From NCBI GenBank assembly GCA_016296655.1, contig JAEDIW010000056.1, positions 1 through 13,791 on the forward strand: a DNA stretch of 13,791 nt. The letters run 5' to 3'. Below, one piece after another: positions 5,031 to 12,534 of this stretch. A model generated the notes under the pieces. That model did not search any database and was not told where the DNA came from. It was given only the letters and a program-made list of their open reading frames with translations. Positions within the stretch are counted from its first letter, which is position 1. The number at the start of each line of letters is the position of its first letter. The translations under genes were made by a program, and so were the position numbers. This stretch comes from Treponema sp. Lineage in GTDB: Bacteria > Spirochaetota > Spirochaetia > Treponematales > Treponemataceae.

Positions 5031-6719
5031 TCAATATCCATCCGACATTGCACGGTTTGCATCTTTCTGACAAAGTTCTGCATAAACAAGACTGCGTTTT
5101 TTCAATTCGTCCTTCAATTCCTGAGGGAAGGGCATAAAACGCCAGAAAATTCCGCGAACCGTTTTATCTAGACGCTGAACCCCTTTGGATTCTTTTGTAA
5201 TCCAAAGGATATAATCTTCTATGAAGAATGATTTTAAATCACCTTTTAATTTTTGACTGTCAACCCACTGATAGTACTGTCCTGTCAGACCTTCTTCCAT
5301 CCAATAGTAAGAGGCCTTTTCCTTTGCAACCTGCCAGCGTAAATCGGCAACGGCTCTTAAAATAGAAATCTGTAGACTACGCGGATACATTGGAACAACA
5401 ATTCTTCCTCGGCTTGTAATGCGATTGTATCTGTCAAACGGTTCCCAGCAGAATCCAAAATCGCCGTAAGAAGGAACTAATATTACAAACGGAACAATTC
5501 TGTTTGGAACATTTTTGTGAATTCTGCAAAAAGCACCCGGATCAATAGATTCAATCCAGGCAAGCGTAGAAATTACATTCTCACGGAATCCTGTTTCTTT
5601 TGGCAGACAATGGAAGAATTCCCGTGAAAAAATAGGAAACTGATTTCCTTGACGGCCTACAGACATTTTTACCATCTGCCGCACTGTAGTCATTTCAGTT
5701 TCAATTTCACCTTTGTTTATCTGAACAATCTGAGGACCTCGTGCAAGTTTTTCCTGAACAGAGTCATAAACCTTTTTTGATTCCTGATATTCCCGTAAAT
5801 ATGAAGAAAGTTCCTTGTCGTTTTTGGAAAGCTGACGAAGCCTGTCTGAAATTTCAGAAAAAAGTTTTTTCTGTGTTTCTGAATATGGAGTTTTATGCGG
5901 CTCAAATCCTATAAGTGGCTGATGCTCAAGCAACATTTCTACACGGTTTTTTAGCTCAAGCTCAAGCATGCTGCGTTCATTTTCCTTTATACTCAGAAGG
6001 CTTTCTGCACTCTGAAGTTTTCCAGAATTTTTACTTTGCAACTGCATAAGCCTCTGCTGCTCAACTGTATCAACCTGCCCATCTGCAAGATTTTTATGCT
6101 GCGGACGAGACTCATCTGTAGCAGAAAGAGAAAGATTACCTCTTGCAATTTCTTTAAACCACTCGTCAAGATAAAAAACTGGTTCTCCAGTGTTATTTTC
6201 CAAAATGGCTTTTGAAAAAAGCAGTTTCTGTTCGGTTGTAAAAAGCGATGGCAAAAGAACACCAAAGCGCAAAAGCATTCTTTTTGATATTGGAACAAAG
6301 TCATCGCCCATTTTTGGGGCAACTGAACGGAACAGTTCCCAATATGCAGTTACCATTTGCTGCCTGTAAACTGCCCGGTCTTTTGGATCTGCACATTTTA
6401 AATATTTTGTAAGAACAGCATGAACTCTCTGTGCAGAATTATCTTCTCCAGTAAGCGCAGTTTTATAATAGGAAGAATCATTAAAAATATCAGAAGGAGT
6501 TTCTTCAAAAATTTTCTCAATTGGAGCAAAAGCCTTCTTAGACAGGTCAACCTTTATGATTTTGCTTTCAGGCGACTCTTTTTTTGAAAAATCATCATCA
6601 AGACCATCTTTTTCAGCAGGTTGAGAATCTCCCTGAGAGTCTGCAAAATTTGCAGCAGCATTGGATGTTGCCTGATTTAAAAGGGCCTGAATTGAATCGT
6701 CCAAAATTTGATTATTCAT
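5031..6719 (-). CDS. Unrecognised 562-aa protein with central coiled coil
   Basis: I do not recognise this family; it is probably a lineage-specific spirochaete protein. There is no signal peptide or membrane segment, so it is likely cytoplasmic. Layout: an acidic, low-complexity N-terminus (1-65), a helical region (95-195), a long heptad-like, Glu/Lys/Leu-rich coiled coil (about 215-330), and a C-terminal globular domain (340-562) rich in aromatic residues. That domain contains ILRAVADLRWQVA and then YYWMEEGLTGQYYQW (471-485). The WMEEGL.xxYY pattern is reminiscent of the second half of gluzincin metallopeptidases, but the expected HExxH is absent (ADLRW stands there), so any protease activity is unlikely. 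The start ATG has GGAG and good spacing. It appears monocistronic, with its own promoter at 6792-6800, downstream of birA on the same strand. Confidence 0.8.
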   Translation of the reverse strand: MNNQILDDSIQALLNQATSNAAANFADSQGDSQPAEKDGLDDDFSKKESPESKIIKVDLSKKAFAPIEKIFEETPSDIFNDSSYYKTALTGEDNSAQRVHAVLTKYLKCADPKDRAVYRQQMVTAYWELFRSVAPKMGDDFVPISKRMLLRFGVLLPSLFTTEQKLLFSKAILENNTGEPVFYLDEWFKEIARGNLSLSATDESRPQHKNLADGQVDTVEQQRLMQLQSKNSGKLQSAESLLSIKENERSMLELELKNRVEMLLEHQPLIGFEPHKTPYSETQKKLFSEISDRLRQLSKNDKELSSYLREYQESKKVYDSVQEKLARGPQIVQINKGEIETEMTTVRQMVKMSVGRQGNQFPIFSREFFHCLPKETGFRENVISTLAWIESIDPGAFCRIHKNVPNRIVPFVILVPSYGDFGFCWEPFDRYNRITSRGRIVVPMYPRSLQISILRAVADLRWQVAKEKASYYWMEEGLTGQYYQWVDSQKLKGDLKSFFIEDYILWITKESKGVQRLDKTVRGIFWRFMPFPQELKDELKKRSLVYAELCQKDANRAMSDGY

Positions 6720-6791
6720 TAAAAATCTCCTGCATATCGTGCATCAACCATATAAGCAACTCTAAAAATTTCAATTTTAAGAGGCTTTCTT

Positions 6792-6800
6792 ATTATAGCA
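6792..6800 (-). promoter_or_regulatory. Extended -10 promoter for the 562-aa gene
   Basis: On the minus strand TGC-TATAAT (6800-6792) is a perfect extended -10 element. There is no good -35 at 16-18 bp, which extended -10 promoters tolerate. The start would be near 6785, giving a leader of about 65 bases. The 6720-6930 spacer shows no strong terminator for birA, so read-through may contribute. Confidence 0.5.
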
Positions 6801-6930
6801 TAAGGGAATGTTTATTGCAGTTCAATTTTCAATAAATTCATTTCTTTTTATGAAGAATTTCTGTATTCTGAACATCTTTTTGGCAGCGTATATTAGCTTC
6901 AGCAAAAAAATGCAAAACCACCTGAAATTT

Positions 6931-8016
6931 TCAAATAAATTTTCCAGAAGAGAGGCTTACTTCACCGCTTTGCAAATTTATTAAGGTGCCGTCTTCTTTT
7001 TCTACAACAAGGGCTGCATCGTCTGTAATATCAACAGCTTTTGCCATAAACTTTTGCTGTCCATTTATTACAGGAGAAATTTCCATAGTTTTGCCAATAA
7101 GAAATGTTAAATCCCTGTACTCCTGCATAATTGCCCTGGATTCTGCGCTATTCATGTCCTTTTCCTGAATTTCATAAAGCCTTGCAAGTTCTATGGAAGT
7201 CTGGGCTGCAAGTTCGCATCGCTTTGTTTTTACAGATTTTTCGCCAAAAAGAGAACCTGCAATACCTGAAATTTCCTGTGGAAAACCTTTTCCTGTTTCG
7301 CAAATATTTATTCCAATTCCGACAATAGCGGCCTGAATTTCGCCTGTTTCAAAATTTGCAATTCCTTCAGTTAAAATTCCGCAAATTTTTTTACCATTGG
7401 CAAAAACATCATTGACCCATTTTATTTTTGCGTCAATGCCATAAACTTTTTTTATTGCATGGCATACGGCAACAGCAGCCGTAGCTGTCATTTTTGCAGG
7501 CTGAATGATGTTCTGTCTGGGAATGTAAATCATTGAAAGATAAATGCCGTTCTGTGCAGGTGAATAAAATTTCCTTCCCATGCGGCCACGTCCGGCTGTC
7601 TGACTCTCTGCAACTATTACATGCTCATGGAGTTTTTCACCTTCAGGACTAAGCAGTCCATCTCCAAAACGCAGAAATTCAGCCTGAGTACACTGCCTTT
7701 TACATTCAGAATTCGTAGAATCAATCACAGAATGAACTTCAAAAGTTATTTTTGAATTTTCCGGCAAAAAAGAATTCAACTGTTCTATAGAAATGACATC
7801 ATCTGCATTTGCCAGCCTGTAACCTTTGTTTGTTACAGCCTGAATCTGTATACCTTCTTTTATAAGTGAATTTACAGCTTTCCAGACAGCAGTTCTTGAA
7901 ACATTGCATTGCGCAGCCAGCTCCTGCCCGGAAACAAAGCCAGCAGCTTCATTTTCAGCAGAATTTGCGGCCTTGTATAGAGTTTTAAAAACCTGCTGCT
8001 TTGTTGTCATTGGCAT
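6931..8016 (-). CDS. birA: Bifunctional biotin-protein ligase / biotin operon repressor
   Basis: A 361-residue protein with the two-domain BirA layout. Residues 1-68 form a winged helix-turn-helix (VSGQELAAQCNVSRTAVWKAVNSLIKEGIQIQAV.NKGYRL), so it should bind DNA as well as ligate. The ligase domain has DSTNSE (99-104), VAESQTAGRGRMGR (135-148, the biotinyl-AMP loop), IKWVNDVFANGKKICGIL (198-215, with the catalytic Lys at KWxND.) and VGIGINI (232-238). It makes biotinyl-5'-AMP from biotin and ATP and attaches biotin to carboxylase subunits. Between STN and the GRGR loop it carries roughly a dozen residues more than usual. Two in-frame ATGs, 8016 and 8010, overlap the nucleosidase stop; the first has AGGA at six bases and is chosen. 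The overlap implies translational coupling with the upstream nucleosidase gene. The C-terminal SH3-like domain is present. Confidence 0.92.
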   Translation of the reverse strand: MPMTTKQQVFKTLYKAANSAENEAAGFVSGQELAAQCNVSRTAVWKAVNSLIKEGIQIQAVTNKGYRLANADDVISIEQLNSFLPENSKITFEVHSVIDSTNSECKRQCTQAEFLRFGDGLLSPEGEKLHEHVIVAESQTAGRGRMGRKFYSPAQNGIYLSMIYIPRQNIIQPAKMTATAAVAVCHAIKKVYGIDAKIKWVNDVFANGKKICGILTEGIANFETGEIQAAIVGIGINICETGKGFPQEISGIAGSLFGEKSVKTKRCELAAQTSIELARLYEIQEKDMNSAESRAIMQEYRDLTFLIGKTMEISPVINGQQKFMAKAVDITDDAALVVEKEDGTLINLQSGEVSLSSGKFI

Positions 8017-8732
8017 GAAATTTCCTTTAAGGTTGCAAGAACAAGACTGGCACTCAGTTTTGCAGCTATTTCTTCATTGAAAGAATAGACAGATTCGTGT
8101 CCATCGTCTGCCATATCTGACATGCAACGGATAATTAAAAAAGGAATTCCGTTTACAAAACATGCATGAGCTATTGCAGCTCCTTCCATTTCTACACAGG
8201 CAGGATTACAAATCTGCTGAATGTGATTTTTTATTTTTCTGTCAGAAATAAATTGATCACCAGATGCAATTCTGCCGGCAAAAGCCTTATGTCCTTCTGC
8301 TTCAGGAATAGAATGAAAAGCTTTTTGGGCTGCATCAAGCATCATTTTATCAGCCTGAAAACAGCTGGTCTGCATCTGAGGAATTTCTGTAGGCTTATAG
8401 CCAAAACCTGTTGCGTCCATGTCATGATAAACGGCTTCTGTTGAAAGAACTATATCAAGCACCCCAAGACCATGTGCCATTGCACCAGCAATTCCTGTGT
8501 TTATAATTTTTGAAACATTAAATTTATAAATTAAAGCCTGAGCACAAAGAGCTGCATTTACTTTGCCAACACCACTTTTTACAACAACTACATTCAGATT
8601 GTTAAGTTTTCCTTCAAAAAAAGAAAGACCTGCAATTTCTGTAATTTTTGCCTTTTGCCCATTGGAATTCATAAGTTCTTTGAAAAAAGCAACCTCAACT
8701 TCCATAGCTCCAATTATTCCGACTTTTTCCAT
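8007..8732 (-). CDS. mtnN: 5'-methylthioadenosine/S-adenosylhomocysteine nucleosidase
   Basis: A 241-residue cytoplasmic enzyme that hydrolyses S-adenosylhomocysteine to adenine and S-ribosylhomocysteine, and MTA to adenine and methylthioribose. The family N-terminus MEKVGIIGAMEVEV is present, with E13 at the catalytic glutamate position; SGVGKVNAA (53-61) and NTGIAGAM (78-85) form the ribose/phosphate-like loops; VEMEGAAIAH (180-189) and IIRCMSDMAD (200-209) contain E183 and D206, equivalent to the purine-contacting Glu and the catalytic Asp. The start ATG 8732 has GGGGAGAA at good spacing; a longer frame to 8846 would add 38 residues that precede the conserved start and is rejected. The stop overlaps the birA start. 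Its product S-ribosylhomocysteine is the LuxS substrate, and luxS lies about 2.4 kb away on the same strand but in a separate unit. Confidence 0.94.
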   Translation of the reverse strand: MEKVGIIGAMEVEVAFFKELMNSNGQKAKITEIAGLSFFEGKLNNLNVVVVKSGVGKVNAALCAQALIYKFNVSKIINTGIAGAMAHGLGVLDIVLSTEAVYHDMDATGFGYKPTEIPQMQTSCFQADKMMLDAAQKAFHSIPEAEGHKAFAGRIASGDQFISDRKIKNHIQQICNPACVEMEGAAIAHACFVNGIPFLIIRCMSDMADDGHESVYSFNEEIAAKLSASLVLATLKEISCQ

Positions 8733-8776
8733 AATTTCTCCCCAAAAAAAATCTGCTGACATAATGACATAAAAAT

Positions 8777-8804
8777 CGTTTTTTTTACAGATGCAAAAAA
8801 AACG
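8777..8804. other. Perfect 10-bp hairpin in the leader of the mtnN-birA operon
   Basis: CGTTTTTTTT (8777-8786) pairs exactly with AAAAAAAACG (8795-8804) around an 8-base loop. It lies 45-72 bases upstream of the mtnN start codon on the minus strand, within the expected 5' leader of about 98 bases. All but two pairs are A-U, so it is weak as RNA. It may influence mRNA stability or be incidental in such AT-rich DNA. I do not recognise it as a SAM or SAH riboswitch. Confidence 0.35.
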
Positions 8805-8836
8805 AAACTGCCCCGGAATACCTGATTTCAATTCAA

Positions 8837-8845
8837 AATATAGCA
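8837..8845 (-). promoter_or_regulatory. Extended -10 promoter candidate for mtnN-birA
   Basis: On the minus strand TGC-TATATT (8845-8837) gives an extended -10 with 5 of 6 core matches. The -35 region is poor. Transcription would start near 8830, 98 bases before the mtnN ATG. The 562-aa gene has the same TGC-extended form. Confidence 0.45.
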
Positions 8846-8935
8846 ATTAAAATACCAAAAACGTATTAGTTTGATACTATTATTTACTAAACCGCAAAAA
8901 AACGCAATAAATGCGAAAGAATCAGTTAAATTCGA

Positions 8936-8964
8936 TTGACATTTTTTTTGTAAAAAACTATATT
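8936..8964 (+). promoter_or_regulatory. Strong sigma-70-type promoter reading into tandem terminators
   Basis: A perfect TTGACA (8936-8941), a 17-bp spacer that is almost all T and A, and TATATT (8959-8964). This is the best promoter in the window. The expected start is about 8971, yet the first intrinsic terminator begins only 17 bases later, so the transcript should be a short RNA or a heavily attenuated pepF leader. Confidence 0.65.
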
Positions 8965-8970
8965 AACCAT

Positions 8971-9032
8971 AGCAGCAACAAATTATGAAAGGGTCGCATT
9001 CCTTCCTCCTTTTTGCGACCCTTTTTCTTTTT
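8971..9032 (+). ncRNA. Candidate small RNA with a CU-rich terminator loop
   Basis: The RNA of about 60 nt predicted from the promoter at 8936 and the terminator at 8988-9032 has a 17-nt unpaired 5' end and one strong hairpin: 8988-8998 (AAAGGGTCGCA) with 9014-9024, 11 bp, followed by TTTTTCTTTTT. The 15-nt loop (8999-9013) is all pyrimidine and includes CCUCCUUUU, complementary to Shine-Dalgarno sequences. A second CCTCCTTTT follows at 9036-9044, before the next terminator. Exposed C/U-rich loops that pair with ribosome binding sites are known from trans-acting small RNAs in other bacteria. The alternative is an attenuator in the 5' leader of pepF. No annotated RNA family comes to mind. Confidence 0.45.
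8988..9032 (+). terminator. Intrinsic terminator 1 upstream of pepF
   Basis: An 11-bp perfect stem (8988-8998 with 9014-9024), whose GC-rich core is GGGTCGC, a 15-base loop and a T-rich tail at 9022-9032. A textbook rho-independent terminator, but located 220 bases before a gene and just after a promoter rather than after a gene. Confidence 0.75.
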
Positions 9033-9052
9033 AAACCTCCTTTTAGATTGAA

Positions 9053-9083
9053 GGTCTGTCATCTTTTGGCAGACCCTTTTTTT
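9053..9083 (+). terminator. Intrinsic terminator 2 upstream of pepF
   Basis: GGTCTGTCA (9053-9061) pairs with TGGCAGACC (9067-9075), nine pairs including one G-U, loop TCTTT, then a C and seven T (9077-9083). It lies 20 bases after terminator 1 and acts in the same direction. Together they would stop nearly all transcription from the promoter at 8936 unless something relieves them. The remaining spacer to 9252 holds only a weak promoter-like pair (TTTTAA at 9153, TTATAT at 9176, 17-bp spacing) that may serve pepF. Confidence 0.7.
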
Positions 9084-9252
9084 GCCTCAAAAACTGAAAA
9101 AACGAAAGGTCATCTGCCCATCTGTTTATTCTTCGTTTTAACTTTCAAAAACTTTTAAGTGGTTGTATAGTAGGATTATATAAGGCTATGTTTGTGCAGC
9201 AGACTGAGCTTCATTACCTGTAATTTCACAAAAAAAGGATTTTGGTAGAAAT

Positions 9253-11091
9253 ATGGCAGCAGATAAAAATATACCTCGATGGAATTTAGATTCGATTTAT
9301 CCTTCACTGGAAAGTTCTGAATACAAAAATGCACTTAAAGAATTTCAGAATGGAATGGATCAAATTGATCTGCTTTTTGAGACAGCAGAAAAACTTGATG
9401 GTAACAGTCCTGATAATTTTGATTTTGCATTATGGCTGAGCACTTTTATTCCTGTTTCAGATAAACTTGGAGCATTGGAAGAATCCTTGTCGGCCTATGC
9501 ATATTTAATTTATTCCGTTGATACAGTAAATAAAAAGTTTTTGGACAACATGGCATACATCGATCAGCTTGGTCTGCGCTCCCAGAAACAGTCTTTGCGA
9601 TTCAGGGCTATTTTGAAGAAAAACCTGAAAAAATTGCCGGAATTCTACAGGAGATACCCTCAGCTTGCAGAATATGAATTTATTCTGAATGAAGAACTTG
9701 ATGCTGTAAGCCACCAGATGACAGATGCTGAAGAAAATCTTGCTTCTGATTTGCAGCGGACAGGAGGCGATGCCTGGGAACGACTGCACGAACAGTTGAT
9801 TTCTACGCTAAAGGATGTACAGACTGGAAAAACATTCAACGAGCTTAGAAATGATGCATATTCAGCAGATGAAAAAATCAGAAAATCTTCTTATGAAAAA
9901 GAGCTGGAACTTTTAGCACAGAACAGAGTTGCCTTTGCCGCCTGCCTGAATAACCTGAAAGGCGAAACCTGTACATTGAATAAACGCCGTTCATGGCAAA
10001 ATGCAATTGACCGCTCTCTGGCAGCAGCCAGAATGAGTCGCAAAACATTGGATGCCCTGATTGGAGCAATTGAAGACAGTCTTCCGTTCTGGAGAAAATA
10101 CCTGAAAGCAAAGGCAGAAATACTTTACAAAAATAAAAAAAATTCTGAAAAAGACAATGGGCTTGCTTTTTACGATTTATTTGCACCGCTGCCTGTAAAA
10201 ACAACCCAAAGTGAAAATTCTATTTTAAACAAAACATGGACATTTGAAGAAGCAAAAAACTATATACTAAAGGAATATGCTTCATTCAGCAGCGAAATGG
10301 GAGCTTTTGCAGAAAAGGCCTTTGAGAAAAACTGGATTGATGCACAAATCCGCAGCGGAAAAGTCGGAGGGGCTTATTGCCAGGATTTTCCGGCACAAGG
10401 AGAATCCCGCATACTTTCAAACTTTACAGGCGCTTTTTCAGACATTATTACTCTAGCTCATGAGCTGGGTCATGCTTATCACCATTTCTGCATAACCGGC
10501 AATCCTTATGCGCTTTCTTCTTATCCTATGACACTTGCAGAAACAGCAAGCACCTTTGCAGAAACCATTGTAAAACAGGATATTTTAAAAGAAGCATCAG
10601 AGGATGAAAAACTTAGCCTGATTGAATTTGATTTGCAGGATGCATGTCAGGTTCTGGTTGACATTTTATGTCGCTTTTACTTTGAACAAAGCGTATTTGA
10701 AAAACGTGAACAAGGTGAACTTACAGCAGACGATTTCTGCAGCCTGATGAAAGCAGCTCAGGAAAAATCTTATGGAAACGGGCTGAACAAATACAGGCAT
10801 GAATATATGTGGGCCGTAAAATCCCATTATTACAGTACAGGGCTTGATTTTTACAATTTCCCGTATGCTTTCGGACAGCTTTTTGCGCTAGGTCTGTATG
10901 CACGCTACAAAAAAGAAGGTCCTGCTTTTGCAGAAACTTACAGAAACCTTCTGGCCGATACAGGAAAAATGAGCTGCGAAGATTTGTGCAGGAAGGCAGG
11001 CTTTGACATCTCTGCAAAAGACTTCTGGGAAAGCGGAATCTCTGTTTACAAAGAAGAATTTGCAGAAATGGAAAAACTGCTCAACAAATGA
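9253..11091 (+). CDS. pepF: M3-family oligoendopeptidase F-like zinc metallopeptidase
   Basis: A 612-residue cytoplasmic zinc peptidase of the M3 (PepF/thimet) family, which trims short peptides of roughly 5-20 residues. The N-terminus IPRWNLDSIYPSLESSEY is the typical family opening; a helical N-terminal domain extends to about residue 330. The zinc site is LAHELGHAYHH with H403, E404 and H407, and the third ligand is E430 in LAETASTFAE. The C-terminal HYYSTGLDFYNFPYAFGQLFALGLY gives the substrate-binding His/Tyr/Gly loop typical of M3 enzymes. Length is normal (about 600). Upstream AAAGGA lies 13 bases from the ATG, a weak ribosome site, but no other start fits the conserved N-terminus. It is preceded by the unusual promoter-terminator leader at 8936-9083 and ends at the bidirectional terminator shared with luxS. 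Confidence 0.93.
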   Translation: MAADKNIPRWNLDSIYPSLESSEYKNALKEFQNGMDQIDLLFETAEKLDGNSPDNFDFALWLSTFIPVSDKLGALEESLSAYAYLIYSVDTVNKKFLDNMAYIDQLGLRSQKQSLRFRAILKKNLKKLPEFYRRYPQLAEYEFILNEELDAVSHQMTDAEENLASDLQRTGGDAWERLHEQLISTLKDVQTGKTFNELRNDAYSADEKIRKSSYEKELELLAQNRVAFAACLNNLKGETCTLNKRRSWQNAIDRSLAAARMSRKTLDALIGAIEDSLPFWRKYLKAKAEILYKNKKNSEKDNGLAFYDLFAPLPVKTTQSENSILNKTWTFEEAKNYILKEYASFSSEMGAFAEKAFEKNWIDAQIRSGKVGGAYCQDFPAQGESRILSNFTGAFSDIITLAHELGHAYHHFCITGNPYALSSYPMTLAETASTFAETIVKQDILKEASEDEKLSLIEFDLQDACQVLVDILCRFYFEQSVFEKREQGELTADDFCSLMKAAQEKSYGNGLNKYRHEYMWAVKSHYYSTGLDFYNFPYAFGQLFALGLYARYKKEGPAFAETYRNLLADTGKMSCEDLCRKAGFDISAKDFWESGISVYKEEFAEMEKLLNK

Positions 11092-11111
11092 GAACTTTCT
11101 CCACAGGAATA

Positions 11112-11152
11112 AAAAAAGCGAATTTGCCGGATAGCGAAAATTCCGGCAAATT
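11112..11152. terminator. Bidirectional terminator between pepF and luxS
   Basis: AATTTGCCGGA (11121-11131) pairs perfectly with TCCGGCAAATT (11142-11152), loop of 10. On the plus strand T residues continue to 11154; on the minus strand a run of seven T (complement of 11112-11118) follows two bases after the stem. It lies 30 bases past the pepF stop and 21 past the luxS stop, so it can serve both convergent genes. Confidence 0.75.
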
Positions 11153-11173
11153 TTCCTCGCCCACTTCAATTTA

Positions 11174-11656
11174 TTAACAGGGATATGTCAGTCTTTGTTC
11201 GGTGGGGTTGTCTAAAACTTCTGTTTTGTATTTTCTGGTATAGAACTTGGCCATAGACAGATTCAAGTCAAGGTAGTTTCCGCAATCTTTTGGGGAAGCT
11301 CCAGGAATTGTGCCTTCAAAGTTAAGGATAAAGTCTGCCATGCGCCTTAATACACCTATAATATCTTGAGGGCACAAATCTCCTTTGAAAATAACATAAA
11401 AGCCTGTCCGGCAGCCCATAGGACCAAAATAAATCGTTTTTTCCTTCCATTCAGAATCATTACGCAGGAAAGTTGCTCCCAGATGTTCGATAGCATGAAT
11501 TCCTGCTGTGTCCATAACAGGTTCCAGATTTGGTCGTGTAAAGCGAAGATCAAAAGTTGTAACAACTACATCTTTTTCCAGATAGTCCTTTCTTGAAACA
11601 TAAATGCCTGTAAGTAAGTCCAGATGATTTACTGTAAAACTTGCAATTTTTTCCAT
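11174..11656 (-). CDS. luxS: S-ribosylhomocysteine lyase (AI-2 synthase)
   Basis: A 160-residue cytoplasmic metalloenzyme that cleaves S-ribosylhomocysteine to homocysteine and DPD, the precursor of autoinducer-2. The iron/zinc ligands are H54 and H58 in HAIEHLGATFLRN and C125 in PKDCGNY; the catalytic acid/base residues E57 and C82 (GPMGCRTGFYV) are present. The length is exactly that of the family. I start at ATG 11656 (MEKIASFTVNHLDLLTGIYVSR), which matches the conserved beginning; a longer frame to 11758 would add 34 Phe/Asn-rich residues with no ribosome site. No Shine-Dalgarno sequence precedes 11656; a weak promoter 7-35 bases upstream would make the message leaderless. It completes the route begun by mtnN in this window. 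It is apparently monocistronic, ending at the shared terminator. Confidence 0.95.
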   Translation of the reverse strand: MEKIASFTVNHLDLLTGIYVSRKDYLEKDVVVTTFDLRFTRPNLEPVMDTAGIHAIEHLGATFLRNDSEWKEKTIYFGPMGCRTGFYVIFKGDLCPQDIIGVLRRMADFILNFEGTIPGASPKDCGNYLDLNLSMAKFYTRKYKTEVLDNPTEQRLTYPC

Positions 11657-11662
11657 AGAAAA

Positions 11663-11691
11663 AAAGTAATTGAGAATATTTAATGTTTCAA
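11663..11691 (-). promoter_or_regulatory. Weak promoter candidate directly before luxS
   Basis: TTGAAA (11691-11686), a 17-bp spacer, then TACTTT (11668-11663), on the minus strand. The -35 matches 5 of 6 but the -10 only 3 of 6. The implied start coincides with the luxS ATG at 11656, which lacks a ribosome site. Suggestive only. Confidence 0.25.
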
Positions 11692-11813
11692 GTAGAAAAT
11701 TATGTAAAAAATGAATTTTTGTGCAATTTTTTTTTAGAAAGAAACTTTTGTTATGCAATAAATTTTTACTGTAAAAAACTGTTTCTGTTAGATAAAAGGC
11801 GACTTCATCTCAA

Positions 11814-11847
11814 TGAAAAGCCTTAAAAATATTTGCAAGGCTTTTCA
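11814..11847. terminator. Hairpin downstream of the GyrI-like gene
   Basis: TGAAAAGCCTT (11814-11824) pairs perfectly with AAGGCTTTTCA (11837-11847), loop of 12. It lies 53 bases past the stop of the GyrI-like gene on the minus strand, in the 243-bp spacer before luxS. No T-run follows the stem outside it, so it is a poor intrinsic terminator; it may still act as a 3' stability element. Confidence 0.35.
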
Positions 11848-11899
11848 CAGAGGCATATATTGCCTGCAAAAAAATGCCAAATTTATTTTTCTAATATCA

Positions 11900-12532
11900 C
11901 TATATTTTTCTGATTGGGTGCCTGATTACTGTCTTCCATTTTTCTTTAGAACATTTTCTTGGATCGCTCAAATATATTTCATGATGAAGTCTATTTTCTG
12001 AAAAATCATTCTCATAACCATTTTCGTTTATGTATTTATTCATAAGTTCAATTGTGGCAGGTTCATCATCAAATGAACCGTGATGCATAATCTGAACGCA
12101 TAAACCTTCATCTAAAGACAGAAATTCAGCTTTTGAGCAATCGATTTTCTTTTTAGAAGAAGCAGCCTGAACTGCCCATTCAAAATCCTTTTTGTTTACA
12201 AAATCCGGAAGGCGCATTAAAGAAATCCAGTGAAAGCCATCTTTGCACTTATAATCACAACCGTCAACGCCTTCCTGCCACCATAAACCTTCCAATGGAG
12301 GAACCACATATTCATAAAAGCCTGCAATTTTATAGTCAGTTTTGCAGCTCATTTTTATTGTATAAGCTATGGAATATAAAATTCCAACTGCCTGCTGATA
12401 TTCACCTCCATCTTCATTAGGATTGCCTTGTCCACGAAAGGCAATAAAATTTGCCTTTGGAACGTTTACTATTTGCGGGGCATCTTTTGGCAAATAAAAT
12501 TCTTTGTATTCTTTCTTAAAATCAAAAGCCAT
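11900..12532 (-). CDS. GyrI-like small-molecule-binding domain protein
   Basis: A 210-residue stand-alone protein of the GyrI-like (SOUL/AraC effector-binding) superfamily. The sequence MAFDFKKEYKEFYLPKDAPQ, then NFIAFRGQGNPNEDGGEYQQAVGILYSIAYTIKMS, YVVPPLEGLWWQEGVDGCDY, WISLMRLPDFV, HHGSFDDEPATIELM and RLHHEIYLSDPRK is the well-conserved set of blocks of this clade. Members bind, and in some cases hydrolyse, small toxic compounds, and often travel with resistance genes or regulators; the substrate here is unknown and no DNA-binding domain is attached. The start at 12532 is chosen because GGGAGA, the final bases of repeat copy B, lies 5 bases upstream; an ATG at 12544 overlaps that ribosome site. 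A palindrome lies across the -35 region of its likely promoter at 12715-12752. Confidence 0.85.
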   Translation of the reverse strand: MAFDFKKEYKEFYLPKDAPQIVNVPKANFIAFRGQGNPNEDGGEYQQAVGILYSIAYTIKMSCKTDYKIAGFYEYVVPPLEGLWWQEGVDGCDYKCKDGFHWISLMRLPDFVNKKDFEWAVQAASSKKKIDCSKAEFLSLDEGLCVQIMHHGSFDDEPATIELMNKYINENGYENDFSENRLHHEIYLSDPRKCSKEKWKTVIRHPIRKI

Positions 12533-12534
12533 AT

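Noticed and set aside
8733..8846. N-terminal extension of the MTA/SAH nucleosidase to 8846
   Set aside because: The conserved family N-terminus and a strong ribosome site are at 8732; the extension translates promoter and leader DNA.
8985..9158. 57-codon open frame from an ATG inside the candidate small RNA
   Set aside because: No ribosome site, and it would have to cross two strong intrinsic terminators; the Phe/Leu-rich translation reflects the T-rich tails.
11657..11758. 34-residue N-terminal extension of LuxS
   Set aside because: LuxS proteins begin at the MEKIASF-like position; the extension is low-complexity and has no ribosome site.
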